A stretch of DNA of 58,727 nucleotides, taken from positions 1 to 58,727 of the forward strand of contig JAFMIR010000025.1 of assembly GCA_017853885.1 (NCBI GenBank). The letters are read 5' to 3'. This stretch comes from Prosthecobacter sp. (GTDB lineage Bacteria; Verrucomicrobiota; Verrucomicrobiia; Verrucomicrobiales; Verrucomicrobiaceae). The first letter of the stretch is position 1. Every line of letters begins with the position of its first letter. This document shows, one piece after another, positions 26,833 through 34,947 of this stretch. Below the pieces are notes generated by a model that made no database searches, was not told where the DNA came from, and worked only from the letters and a program-made list of their open reading frames with translations. The position numbers and the translations under genes were made by a program.

Positions 26833-26994
26833 ATGGCCAGACGACGTTCTAGACGCTTCTCCAGACCGCTGGTGCCGGGTTTTTGGACCCTGCTTGCGGC
26901 AGCCCTGATCATCGCCGGCACGCTTGGCTGGATGTGGTTGGGAGGTAAGCTGCTTGTGGTCAAGCCAGAGGCTCTCGGCAAGGTGCTGAAGTGA
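26833..26994 (+). CDS. Small single-pass membrane protein (53 residues)
   Basis: A short frame encodes 53 residues. The N-terminus is strongly basic (MARRRSRRFSRPLVPG), followed by one clear membrane span (WTLLAAALIIAGTLGWMWLG) and a short Lys-containing tail. The positive-inside rule puts the N-terminus in the cytoplasm. No Shine-Dalgarno sequence precedes the ATG, but this is normal here. It sits 42 bases after the ceramidase-like gene and 188 bases before citrate synthase. The composition is more protein-like than chance, but without homologues the call is tentative. Confidence 0.45.
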   Translation: MARRRSRRFSRPLVPGFWTLLAAALIIAGTLGWMWLGGKLLVVKPEALGKVLK

Positions 26995-27182
26995 CCGCCG
27001 TGGCAGGGTTTCGATGCGGGTGTGACAGGGTTTGATACAAATGGCACACTGCCTGCGCCAGCACTGGCGTAAGTGGCTCAAAATGCGCCCGTGAACGGAG
27101 TTTTTCTTGTGCCTCGTTTGCTCCACGCTAAACCCGAAAGGGTCTCATTATCACGTTAACCCCCACTCACCCGCTCCACGCC

Positions 27183-28304
27183 ATGTCTGTTGTCTCCAAA
27201 GGTCTAGAAGGTATTGTCGCCGCTGAAACCCGTCTTGGTGAAGTCAAAGGAGCTGAAGGGGTTCTTTTTTACTGTGGCTATGACATCAATGAACTTGTCA
27301 AGTTGACCTATGAGGAGGTCGTGCATCTGCTTTACTACAACAAGCTGCCGACCCAAGCGGAGCTGGATAAACTGACCACTGCCCTTCGTGCTGAGCGTGA
27401 CCTGCCTCAGGGTGTGATCGATTTCCTCAAGTCCGCGCCCAAGACTGCTAAGCCCATCGATATCATGCGCACGGCAGTTTCAATGCTCGGCTGCTACGAC
27501 CAAAAGCGCCATGACATTGACGTCAGCGAGAACTTGGCCAACGCCATTCGTCTCACCTCTCAGATTGGTGTGATCGCCGCCTACTTCCACCGTGCACGTC
27601 AAGGTTTGAACCTCCCGCCCGTGCGCAAGGATCTCTCTGAGGCCGCTCACTTTCTCTATCTCATGAATGGCGAGGTGCCTTCCAAAGATGCCGAGCGCAC
27701 GCTTGACATCGCCTACATCCTCCATGCGGAGCACGGGTTCAATGCCTCCACCTTTACCGCTCGTGTTGTAGCCTCCACCTTGAGCGACATGTACTCCGCC
27801 ATTTCTGCCGCTATCGGTGCGCTGAAGGGGCCACTGCATGGCGGTGCGAATGAAGGCGTGATTCATATGCTGCAAGAAATTGGCAGCCTGGAGAATGTGG
27901 ATGCTTGGGTCGAGGATGCTCTCGCGCAGAAAAAAAAGATCATGGGTATCGGTCACCGTGTTTACAAAGTACTCGATCCTCGTGCGCCGCACCTGCGCGA
28001 GATGGCTATCAAGCTCACCGAGCAGCTCGGTGAGGCCAAGTGGATTCAGATGTCCGAACGCATCGCCACCATCATGCGTGAGCGAAAAAGCCTCAACGCC
28101 AACGTCGATTTCTATTCCGCTACGGTTTACTATAGTCTCGATATCCCAACGGATCTCTTTACGCCGATTTTTGCCATCGCTCGCATGAGTGGCTGGACCG
28201 CTCATGTGCTTGAGCAGTGGAGCGAAAACCGTCTCTTCCGCCCGCTGAGCGAATATGTCGGCAAGCCTTACGGCCAGAAGGTGGTGCCCATCGAGGAACG
28301 CTGA
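27183..28304 (+). CDS. gltA: Citrate synthase
   Basis: The protein has 373 residues, the length of the short dimeric type (Bacillus CitZ and 2-methylcitrate synthase class). The catalytic residues are visible: His in KGPLHGGANE (about 217), His in MGIGHRVYKVLDPR (about 258) and Asp in NVDFYSATVYYSL (about 307). It condenses oxaloacetate and acetyl-CoA at the entry of the citric acid cycle; a methylcitrate role cannot be excluded from sequence. The gene stands alone, preceded by about 190 bp of mostly non-coding DNA and followed by a stem-loop. No regulatory motif is evident upstream beyond a 4-bp GNRA-type hairpin. Confidence 0.95.
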   Translation: MSVVSKGLEGIVAAETRLGEVKGAEGVLFYCGYDINELVKLTYEEVVHLLYYNKLPTQAELDKLTTALRAERDLPQGVIDFLKSAPKTAKPIDIMRTAVSMLGCYDQKRHDIDVSENLANAIRLTSQIGVIAAYFHRARQGLNLPPVRKDLSEAAHFLYLMNGEVPSKDAERTLDIAYILHAEHGFNASTFTARVVASTLSDMYSAISAAIGALKGPLHGGANEGVIHMLQEIGSLENVDAWVEDALAQKKKIMGIGHRVYKVLDPRAPHLREMAIKLTEQLGEAKWIQMSERIATIMRERKSLNANVDFYSATVYYSLDIPTDLFTPIFAIARMSGWTAHVLEQWSENRLFRPLSEYVGKPYGQKVVPIEER

Positions 28305-28334
28305 GGTTTAACCTCGGGTTTTCTAAGTGCAGTG

Positions 28335-28354
28335 CCCATTGCGGAAGCAGTGGG
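28335..28354. repeat. Stem-loop downstream of citrate synthase
   Basis: CCCATTGC pairs with GCAGTGGG (one G-T pair) around the GNRA tetraloop GGAA, an unusually stable small hairpin. It lies 30 bases after the gltA stop. There is no T-run directly after it. A weaker GAGGT/ACCTC hairpin overlaps the stop codon at 28303-28315. Together they may stabilise or end the transcript before the convergent lpxD. Confidence 0.4.
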
Positions 28355-28476
28355 TTGACCCTTTCGTCATCGGGCTCTCTTTGGCTCGCGATGGTGTTCC
28401 TCGGTGTGCAATCCAGAAGAAAGCAGCTGCCCTGAAACCCCACCAGCATCGCAAGGTCATGAAGAAGACGGTGTAA

Positions 28477-29526
28477 TCAAAGCTCTGACGTTTCCTGAGT
28501 TCCAGCTTGTCCGTCATCCTCCAGTTTTTTGACGCGGGCGGTAAGATTGGGTAGCCGGTTGATGCCAGCGAGGCGACGGCGTTCATCCTTCACCGGTATG
28601 GCTGGGAAACCCATGTAAGTGGCCCCGCCTGGCAGGTCTTTGGTGACGCCGCAACGGGCTGCAAGCGTGGCCTGAGAGCCGATTTTCACATGGCCTGCGA
28701 TGCCACATTGTGCTGCGATGACCACGTAATCACCAATTTGCGCGCTACCTGCAATGGCAGTGGAGGCCACAATGATGCAGTGTTTCCCAATAACAACGTT
28801 GTGGCCTATCTGCACGAGATTGTCGATCTTGGTCCCCGCGCCGATCCAGGTGCGGCCAAAGCGGGCACGATCCACCATGGTGCCCGCGCCGATTTCCACA
28901 TCATCGTCGATCTGCACGATGCCAGCTTGGCGTACCTTGCGGTGGCGGCCCTTGTCGAACTCATAGCCAAAGCCGTCTGCGCCGATCACGACGCCGCTGT
29001 GCAGAATGACACGCTGACCCAGCTGGCAACCCGTGTGAACGGTCACATTCGCAAACAGCATCGAATCCGCGCCGATGCAGGCTTTTCGGCCAACAAAGCA
29101 GCCAGCGCCGATCTCGGCGCCCTTAGCGATGACCACGCCGCTTTCGATCACGGCATGGGGGCCGATGCGGACATGCGCGGGGTCATAGTTCACGTCCTCA
29201 GCGATAACAGCGGTGGGATGCACGCCGGGTGCGAAGGGTTCCGGTTGCACGCCAAACTTTTCCACGATGGTCTCGAACATGCGGGATGGGTCTGCCACGC
29301 CGATACAGGCGACCCCGGGCGGACATTTCGTCCAAGTCTCCGGCACCAGAACCGCGCAGGCTTGTGTAGTGCCCAGCAACGCCTCGTAGCGTGGATCGTG
29401 AAAGAAGCTCAGATCACCCGGCACAGACTCCTTCAGATTGGCAAAGCCCTCGATCATCACAGCAGGGTCTCCTGAGAGAAGTTTTCCGCCTACAATTTCC
29501 AAGATTTCATCCACAGCGATATGCAT
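28477..29526 (-). CDS. lpxD: UDP-3-O-acylglucosamine N-acyltransferase LpxD
   Basis: The protein has 349 residues, the usual length. LpxD adds the N-linked 3-hydroxyacyl chain to UDP-3-O-acyl-glucosamine in the third step of lipid A synthesis, in the cytoplasm. The N-terminal uridine-binding domain (about 1-100) includes DLSFFHDPRYEALL. The left-handed beta-helix follows (about 105-310), with repeats such as ARFGRTWIGAGTKIDNLVQI and the catalytic His region IGHNVVIGKHCIIVAS. A C-terminal helix ends the chain. The gene implies a lipid A containing outer membrane. It is divergent from the mono-heme protein gene at 29686, with 159 bp between them. Confidence 0.95.
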   Translation of the reverse strand: MHIAVDEILEIVGGKLLSGDPAVMIEGFANLKESVPGDLSFFHDPRYEALLGTTQACAVLVPETWTKCPPGVACIGVADPSRMFETIVEKFGVQPEPFAPGVHPTAVIAEDVNYDPAHVRIGPHAVIESGVVIAKGAEIGAGCFVGRKACIGADSMLFANVTVHTGCQLGQRVILHSGVVIGADGFGYEFDKGRHRKVRQAGIVQIDDDVEIGAGTMVDRARFGRTWIGAGTKIDNLVQIGHNVVIGKHCIIVASTAIAGSAQIGDYVVIAAQCGIAGHVKIGSQATLAARCGVTKDLPGGATYMGFPAIPVKDERRRLAGINRLPNLTARVKKLEDDGQAGTQETSEL

Positions 29527-29685
29527 ACAGGCCTATAGCCTGACAGGTCAGAACGCAAAAGCGACCAAAAGAGTGAGGCGGGGATTTTTTGTTTGTTCTG
29601 AGAGCTTCTGGCATGTCTTGAAGCCAATAGAAAGATTGCGAGGCGGCGGTGGCTAGGGACGTTTTTCTCTCCCAGATTCCTACGC

Positions 29686-30936
29686 ATGCGATTCCTCAAC
29701 GTCTTTCTGCTTCTCAGCCTCCTCGGAGCGTCCGTCATGGCCGCCGAGTCGGCCTACCGAGTGATGGACTTTCGCGCTGCACCTCACAACTACAATGAGC
29801 ATGTGCCGAAGGACCGCTTTGCCATGTTGTTGAAGCAGATCGACAAAGGCGAGTTTCAGCCAGACACCTCGAGTGACCAGGCCTTGCTGCGTAGCCTGCT
29901 TCAAGGCCTAAAGGTGCCCGTTAGCTCGCAAATGCTTCTGTTTTCCGCGAGCAGCCTGCAGAGTGAGATCATCAACCCGAGAAATCCACGGGCGCTCTTC
30001 TTCAATGAGGATACCTATGTCGGCTATGTGCCGGGCGGTGTCTTAGAGATTGCAGCAGCAGATCCAGAGGTGGGACCGATTTTTTATGTTTTTGACCGAC
30101 TCCAGCCTGGCGGGCCTTTCCCGCGGGTGCAGCGGGGCACCAAGTGCTTCAACTGCCACGGCGGTACGGCTACGAAGAGGTTACCGGGCCTTATTGCGGA
30201 GTCGCTGCTTGTCTCGCAGGCCGGATCGAGCCTAGAAACCTATCGTCGTGACGAGCAGGGGCACCAGATCCCGCTGGAGAACCGCTTTGGTGGCTGGCAT
30301 CTCACCGGCAAGCACCACATCATCAGCCACAAGGCGAATGTCATCGGCTTCGCCCGTAACGGGAAGATCGAAAAGATGGAGGTCGTGCCTGGTCAGAGCT
30401 GGGACACCGCCAAGCACCTGCTGCCGACGAGCGACATCCTGCCGCACCTTGTTCATGAGCACCAGATCGGATTCGAGAACCGCCTCGTGCGTGGCATTTA
30501 TATCGTTCGGCAACTGAAGCACGACCGCCAAGGGATGCTCGGCCTTGCGGAGCAGGCGGAGATCGATGCGTGGGCGCAGGATTTTGCGAGGTATGTGCTG
30601 TTCGCCGATGAGGCGAAGTTTCCCCGTGAGGGTATTCAGGGGGATCCGGATTACGTTCGCGATTTTCTCGAAGGCCGTCGCGCCTCGAAGCGCGGTCTCT
30701 CGCTGAAGGATCTCGATTTGAAGACGAGGCTCTTCAAGCATCGCTGCAGCTTCATGCTCTACACCGATACCTGGGAGCATGCGCCGAAGGAGCTGAAAGA
30801 CCGCGTCTATTATCGCATGGCGGAGGCGTTGCGTGATGCGCAGCCCTCCATGTCGCATCTGGCCACGGAAGAACGTCGAGTGATTCGTGAGATTTTGAAG
30901 GAAACCCTGCACGACTTGCCCGCCTGGTGGCGGTGA
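29686..30936 (+). CDS. Exported mono-heme c-type protein of unknown function
   Basis: The protein has 416 residues with a signal peptide (FLNVFLLLSLLGASVMAAES). One heme c attachment site, Cys154-Phe-Asn-Cys157-His158 (KCFNCHGG), lies in the middle of a domain that is not a standard small cytochrome c. The part before it includes FNEDTYVGYVPGGVLE; the part after includes GGWHLTGKHHIISHKAN with several His residues that could give a second heme or metal ligand. I recall similar proteins in Planctomycetes, Verrucomicrobia and Proteobacteria, without known function. It would act in the periplasm in electron transfer or a redox reaction. The length and the single heme site are directly visible; the role is not. 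Confidence 0.8.
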   Translation: MRFLNVFLLLSLLGASVMAAESAYRVMDFRAAPHNYNEHVPKDRFAMLLKQIDKGEFQPDTSSDQALLRSLLQGLKVPVSSQMLLFSASSLQSEIINPRNPRALFFNEDTYVGYVPGGVLEIAAADPEVGPIFYVFDRLQPGGPFPRVQRGTKCFNCHGGTATKRLPGLIAESLLVSQAGSSLETYRRDEQGHQIPLENRFGGWHLTGKHHIISHKANVIGFARNGKIEKMEVVPGQSWDTAKHLLPTSDILPHLVHEHQIGFENRLVRGIYIVRQLKHDRQGMLGLAEQAEIDAWAQDFARYVLFADEAKFPREGIQGDPDYVRDFLEGRRASKRGLSLKDLDLKTRLFKHRCSFMLYTDTWEHAPKELKDRVYYRMAEALRDAQPSMSHLATEERRVIREILKETLHDLPAWWR

Positions 30937-31019
30937 GGCGAAAGACGAACCATGCCCTCTTGACGCTTGGAGAAGCCTGTTTCCAGTCAGAACACATTTC
31001 AAAACAACCTCACCTTACT

Positions 31020-31904
31020 ATGTCTCAAACTGTTGCTTTTGTCGGAGTTGGAAAAATGGGCGCGAACATGGCACGACGCCTTAAGGATTGCGGTTACCAT
31101 GTCACTGCTGTTCTCGATGTGAATGCACAGGCTGCCGCAGACCTCGCCTCCGAGCTGGGTTGCAAGGCCTGCAACAAGCTCGCGGATGTTACTGCCTCTG
31201 CGGATGTCATCTTTACCGTGGTCACCAATGATGCCGCGATGCGAGCGATCTACTTTAATGCGGGTGACAACCTCCTTGTTGGTGCGCAAGGGAAGATCTT
31301 CATCAACTGCGCCACGCTTTCCCCCGCCATATTTCGTGAAGTCCATGCCGCTGCAAAAAAAGCCGGCGCGGATAGCCTCGAAGCCTGCATGGCCTCCAGC
31401 ATCAGCCACGCTCGCGAGGGCAAGCTCTATCTCATGCTGGCTGGTGACGAACCTGTTTATGATCGCGTCAAAGCCATGATTGAGCAGATGAGTGTCAATC
31501 GCCGATTCATCGGTGAGGCAGGGCGTGCCGCTGAGGTGAAGGCGCTCGTGAACATGGTCATGAACATCAACACTGCCGGCCTCGCTGAGGGCTTGGGCCT
31601 CGCTGCCGCTCTCGGACATGACCTAGGTATGATCCGCGAGATCTTCAGCCAGACTGGTGCAAACTCCCGCGTGCTGGAAACCGATGCAGCTGACATGGTG
31701 GCACGTGAGCATGACTGTTGGTTCTCCGCCGAGCATGCCGCCAAGGACAGCGGTATTGCCGCTGGCATTGCCCAAGAGGTTGGGCTCGCCTTGCCGCTCA
31801 ACACCGCTACAAAGGCTCAATACGACAAGATGGCGACCCTCGGTCTAGGCAGTCTCGACAAAAGCGGCATTGCCGAACTGACCTTTAAAGGTCGGCACGC
31901 ATGA
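31020..31904 (+). CDS. NAD(P)-dependent beta-hydroxyacid dehydrogenase
   Basis: The protein has 294 residues from the ATG at 31020; the frame upstream runs into the previous gene and is not family-like. The N-terminal Rossmann domain opens with VAFVGVGKMGANMARRLKDC. The SxGxxGA-like loop is present in altered form (CMASSISHAREGKLYLMLAG). The catalytic Lys lies in GRAAEVKALVNMVMNINTAG. The family includes 3-hydroxyisobutyrate dehydrogenase, tartronate semialdehyde reductase (GlxR) and succinic semialdehyde reductases. A glycerate kinase gene is in the same window, but far away, so a glyoxylate/glycerate link is only a possibility. Confidence 0.88.
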   Translation: MSQTVAFVGVGKMGANMARRLKDCGYHVTAVLDVNAQAAADLASELGCKACNKLADVTASADVIFTVVTNDAAMRAIYFNAGDNLLVGAQGKIFINCATLSPAIFREVHAAAKKAGADSLEACMASSISHAREGKLYLMLAGDEPVYDRVKAMIEQMSVNRRFIGEAGRAAEVKALVNMVMNINTAGLAEGLGLAAALGHDLGMIREIFSQTGANSRVLETDAADMVAREHDCWFSAEHAAKDSGIAAGIAQEVGLALPLNTATKAQYDKMATLGLGSLDKSGIAELTFKGRHA

Positions 31905-31961
31905 TGAAGAGATTTCCGAGATGAAAAATGCCGACATCGTGGCGTTTAACTTCATCCCCAC

Positions 31962-34244
31962 ATGTATCGTTTGCTTTTGGCCATCCTCCCGTTCGCGCAC
32001 CTGCACGCGGCAGCAACAATCTCTTTCAACCGGGACATACGTCCGATTCTTAGCGAGAATTGCTTCGCCTGCCATGGCTTTGATCCAAAGCACCGCGAAG
32101 GCAATCTGCGACTCGATACCTTTGAAGGTGCCACACAGGACCGTGATGGAGCCCGCGGCATCGTGCCGGGTGATCTTGGCAAGTCGGACGTGTGGCAGCG
32201 CATCCTCAGCGATGACAAAGACGAAGTCATGCCTCCGCCCAAGTCCCACAAGCCTCCGCTCAATGCGAAGCAGCGTGAGACCCTCAAAGCTTGGATTCAG
32301 CAAGGTGCGAAGTATGAGCCACATTGGGCTTTCATCCCGCCGCAGAAGCCTGCGGGAGATGGCATTGATCATTTCATCAGGAAGCGCTTAGCCGAAGAAA
32401 ACCTCAAACCTTCCCCCGAAGCCGATCCCGTAACACTCATCCGTCGTGTTTTCTTGGATCTAACGGGTCTACCGCCTTCTCCAGCGGATTTGGCCGATCT
32501 GTCCGGCTGGACGGATCAAAAGTATGCAGCCCTCGTGGATCGGCTTCTTTCCAGCAAACACTATGGCGAGCGCTGGGGCCGCTGGTGGTTAGACCAGGCT
32601 CGCTACGCGGATTCAAATGGCTACTCCATTGACGCGCCGCGTCAGATTTGGAAATTTCGCGACTGGGTGATCGACGCGTTGAACCAAGGCATGCCATTCG
32701 ATCAGTTTACCATTGAGCAGCTTGCCGGCGATCTGTTGCCGAATGCCACAGAGAGTCAGAAAATCGCCACGGGTTTTCATCGGAACACGCAGATCAATCA
32801 GGAGGGTGGCATCGACAAGGAGCAGTTCCGTATCGACAGTGTCTTTGACCGCGTGGCCACCACCGGCAGCGTGTGGCTGGGGCTGACCATAGGTTGCTCG
32901 CAATGCCATGACCATAAGTTCGATCCCATCGCGCAAAAAGAATACTATCAGTTCTTCTCCTTTTTGAACAACCAAGAGGAACCAGAGATGAAAGTGTTTG
33001 ATCCCAAGGTGAACACGCAGGCGTTGGCTGCCGAGTTGAAGAAGGTGCAAGAGAACCTTGAAGACATGGTAAAGCGCAGGTATCCGGAAATCACCGCTTG
33101 GGAGAGCAAGATGTCCGCGGGCTTCCGCTCCAAGCTGGTTGCCGCGGTGAAGAAAGCCGTGGAAAAGCCGGCCGCTAAGCGCACCCTCGCGGACAATCTC
33201 GCGATGTTCGGGGTGATCGCGCCGCCGAGCGATCCGCTGCGCATCCTGAGCGACCGCCAGAAGGAGCTCGACACTCTCTTGACCAAAGGAACGACGACGC
33301 TGGTGCTCAAGGAACTGCCGAAACCGCGCAAAACAACAGTCTTCATCAAGGGGGACTTCACCCGCCCCGATGTGGAGGTGCAGCCGGGAACGCCTTCCGT
33401 ATTGCATCCTTTTGAAACAACCGTAAAACAGCCCAACCGGCTCGATTTGGCCAAATGGATCATGAGTCCCAAAAACCCTCTCACGGCACGTGTGATCGTG
33501 AACCGGGTCTGGCAGCAGTATTTTGGCCGCGGCATCGTCGAAACGGAAAACGACTTTGGCTCTCAAGGCACGCTTCCAAGCCATCCCGATTTGCTCGATT
33601 GGCTTGCCATCCAGTTCATGGCCAAGGATTGGAGCCTCAAGGATCTTCACAGGACCATTGTAAGCTCAAAGACTTATCGTCAAAGCTCAGCTGACCGGCG
33701 TGATTTGATGGAGAAGGATCCGAACAACTACTTTCTCGCCCGTCAAAGCCGCCTGCGCCTCGATGCGGAAGTGGTGCGTGATGTGTGCCTTACCGCTAGT
33801 GGCCTGCTTGCGCGCAAGATCGGCGGTCCGCCGGTTTATCCGCCGATCCCCGATGGCGTGATGGGACAGGGCCAGGTGAAGCGTGTATGGAACGTGAGTA
33901 AAGGGGAGGATCGTTACCGGCGCGGGCTTTACACCTTCGTCTATCGTGCCTCGCCTCCGCCATCGCTTACGGTGTTCGATGCGCCGGAGGGCTTTAGTTC
34001 GTGCACCCGACGCATCCGCAGCAACACCCCACTGCAGGCACTTACTCTTATGAATGACAGCGGCTTTTTCGAGTTCGCCACCGCGTTGGAGAAGATCATC
34101 CAGAAGGACGGCCTAGAGGTAGCCTTCAAACGCTGCACCTCCCGCAAGCCGAAGGCGGATGAAATCGCCATTTTGAAGGAATTGGACACGTTGACCGCTG
34201 CTCGCGTACTGCTCAATCTCGATGAAACCGTTACCCGCGAATAA
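31962..34244 (+). CDS. PSCyt1/DUF1549/DUF1553 exported cytochrome-like protein
   Basis: The protein has 760 residues with a signal peptide (about 1-17). A PSCyt1 cytochrome c-like domain comes first, with heme site Cys34-Phe-Ala-Cys37-His38 (SENCFACHG). The PSCyt2/DUF1549 domain (about 125-330) carries FLDLTGLPPSPAD, WWLDQARYADSNGYSID and a second CxxCH, Cys312 to His316 (GCSQCHDHKFDP). The PSD1/DUF1553 domain (about 475-750) has NRVWQQYFGRGIVE and SNTPLQALTLMN. This architecture is abundant in Planctomycetes and Verrucomicrobia and goes with DUF1501 proteins. It is thought to act in periplasmic breakdown of complex sugars, but no reaction is established to my knowledge. Four bases separate the stop from the next ATG. 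Confidence 0.92.
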   Translation: MYRLLLAILPFAHLHAAATISFNRDIRPILSENCFACHGFDPKHREGNLRLDTFEGATQDRDGARGIVPGDLGKSDVWQRILSDDKDEVMPPPKSHKPPLNAKQRETLKAWIQQGAKYEPHWAFIPPQKPAGDGIDHFIRKRLAEENLKPSPEADPVTLIRRVFLDLTGLPPSPADLADLSGWTDQKYAALVDRLLSSKHYGERWGRWWLDQARYADSNGYSIDAPRQIWKFRDWVIDALNQGMPFDQFTIEQLAGDLLPNATESQKIATGFHRNTQINQEGGIDKEQFRIDSVFDRVATTGSVWLGLTIGCSQCHDHKFDPIAQKEYYQFFSFLNNQEEPEMKVFDPKVNTQALAAELKKVQENLEDMVKRRYPEITAWESKMSAGFRSKLVAAVKKAVEKPAAKRTLADNLAMFGVIAPPSDPLRILSDRQKELDTLLTKGTTTLVLKELPKPRKTTVFIKGDFTRPDVEVQPGTPSVLHPFETTVKQPNRLDLAKWIMSPKNPLTARVIVNRVWQQYFGRGIVETENDFGSQGTLPSHPDLLDWLAIQFMAKDWSLKDLHRTIVSSKTYRQSSADRRDLMEKDPNNYFLARQSRLRLDAEVVRDVCLTASGLLARKIGGPPVYPPIPDGVMGQGQVKRVWNVSKGEDRYRRGLYTFVYRASPPPSLTVFDAPEGFSSCTRRIRSNTPLQALTLMNDSGFFEFATALEKIIQKDGLEVAFKRCTSRKPKADEIAILKELDTLTAARVLLNLDETVTRE

Positions 34245-34248
34245 TACC

Positions 34249-34947
34249 ATGAAACTCTTTTTCACACTTTTCCTCACCTCCCTGTCAATGCTGGCTGCAG
34301 ATCCGTTTCGGGCTTTCATCGATGATACGCAGCCGGGTTTTCGTGACTTGAAGGCGGAGGATTTTGTAAAGGTGAACAGTGCCGATGACACTTGGAGTTG
34401 GAAGGACGGCGTTTTGCATTGCACCGGTAAACCGGTGAGCGTGATGCGCACCGCGAAAGAATTTAAAAACTTCGAAATGGTCGTCGAATGGAGCCATCAA
34501 AAACCCGCTGGGAACTCCGGTGTTTTTGTGTGGGCCACGCCTGCTTCGATCGAAAAACTCACGGCTGCAGCAAAGCCAGGCTTACCTCAGGGAATCGAGG
34601 TACAGGTGCTTGATCATGGCTACACAGAGAAAGTGAAGGCCGCAGGCGGTAAGACGGACTGGTTTGGCACGAATGGCGATGTGTTTCCAGTCGGTGTTAA
34701 GATGACGCCTTTCCCTCCGCTCTCACCCGATGGCAGCCGCAGCTTCCCCCGCAAGCACCTCGCCAAGGGGCACGGTGAATGGAACCACTACTACATCCGG
34801 GCCATCAACGGTGAGGTGCGACTTTGGGTGAACGGCGAGGAAGTCAGCGGCGGCACCGCCTGCAGCCCAGCCCAAGGCTTTCTTTGCCTCGAAAGCGAAG
34901 GCTCGCCCATCCTCTTTCGAAAACTCCGCATTCGTGAATTACCATGA
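34249..34947 (+). CDS. Exported DUF1080 (3-keto-disaccharide hydrolase) domain protein
   Basis: The protein has 232 residues from the ATG at 34249, which gives a signal peptide (LFFTLFLTSLSMLAADP). One DUF1080 (3-keto-disaccharide hydrolase) domain of concanavalin-like jelly-roll fold fills the rest: VEWSHQKPAGNSGVFVWA, QGIEVQVLDHGY, then HGEWNHYYIRAINGEVRLWVNG and a C-terminal GSPILFRKLRIREL. Members cleave 3-keto-glycosides or bind sugars. It lies between the DUF1549/DUF1553 gene (4 bp away) and the DUF1501 gene (ATGA overlap), so the three are translationally coupled. Confidence 0.9.
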   Translation: MKLFFTLFLTSLSMLAADPFRAFIDDTQPGFRDLKAEDFVKVNSADDTWSWKDGVLHCTGKPVSVMRTAKEFKNFEMVVEWSHQKPAGNSGVFVWATPASIEKLTAAAKPGLPQGIEVQVLDHGYTEKVKAAGGKTDWFGTNGDVFPVGVKMTPFPPLSPDGSRSFPRKHLAKGHGEWNHYYIRAINGEVRLWVNGEEVSGGTACSPAQGFLCLESEGSPILFRKLRIRELP

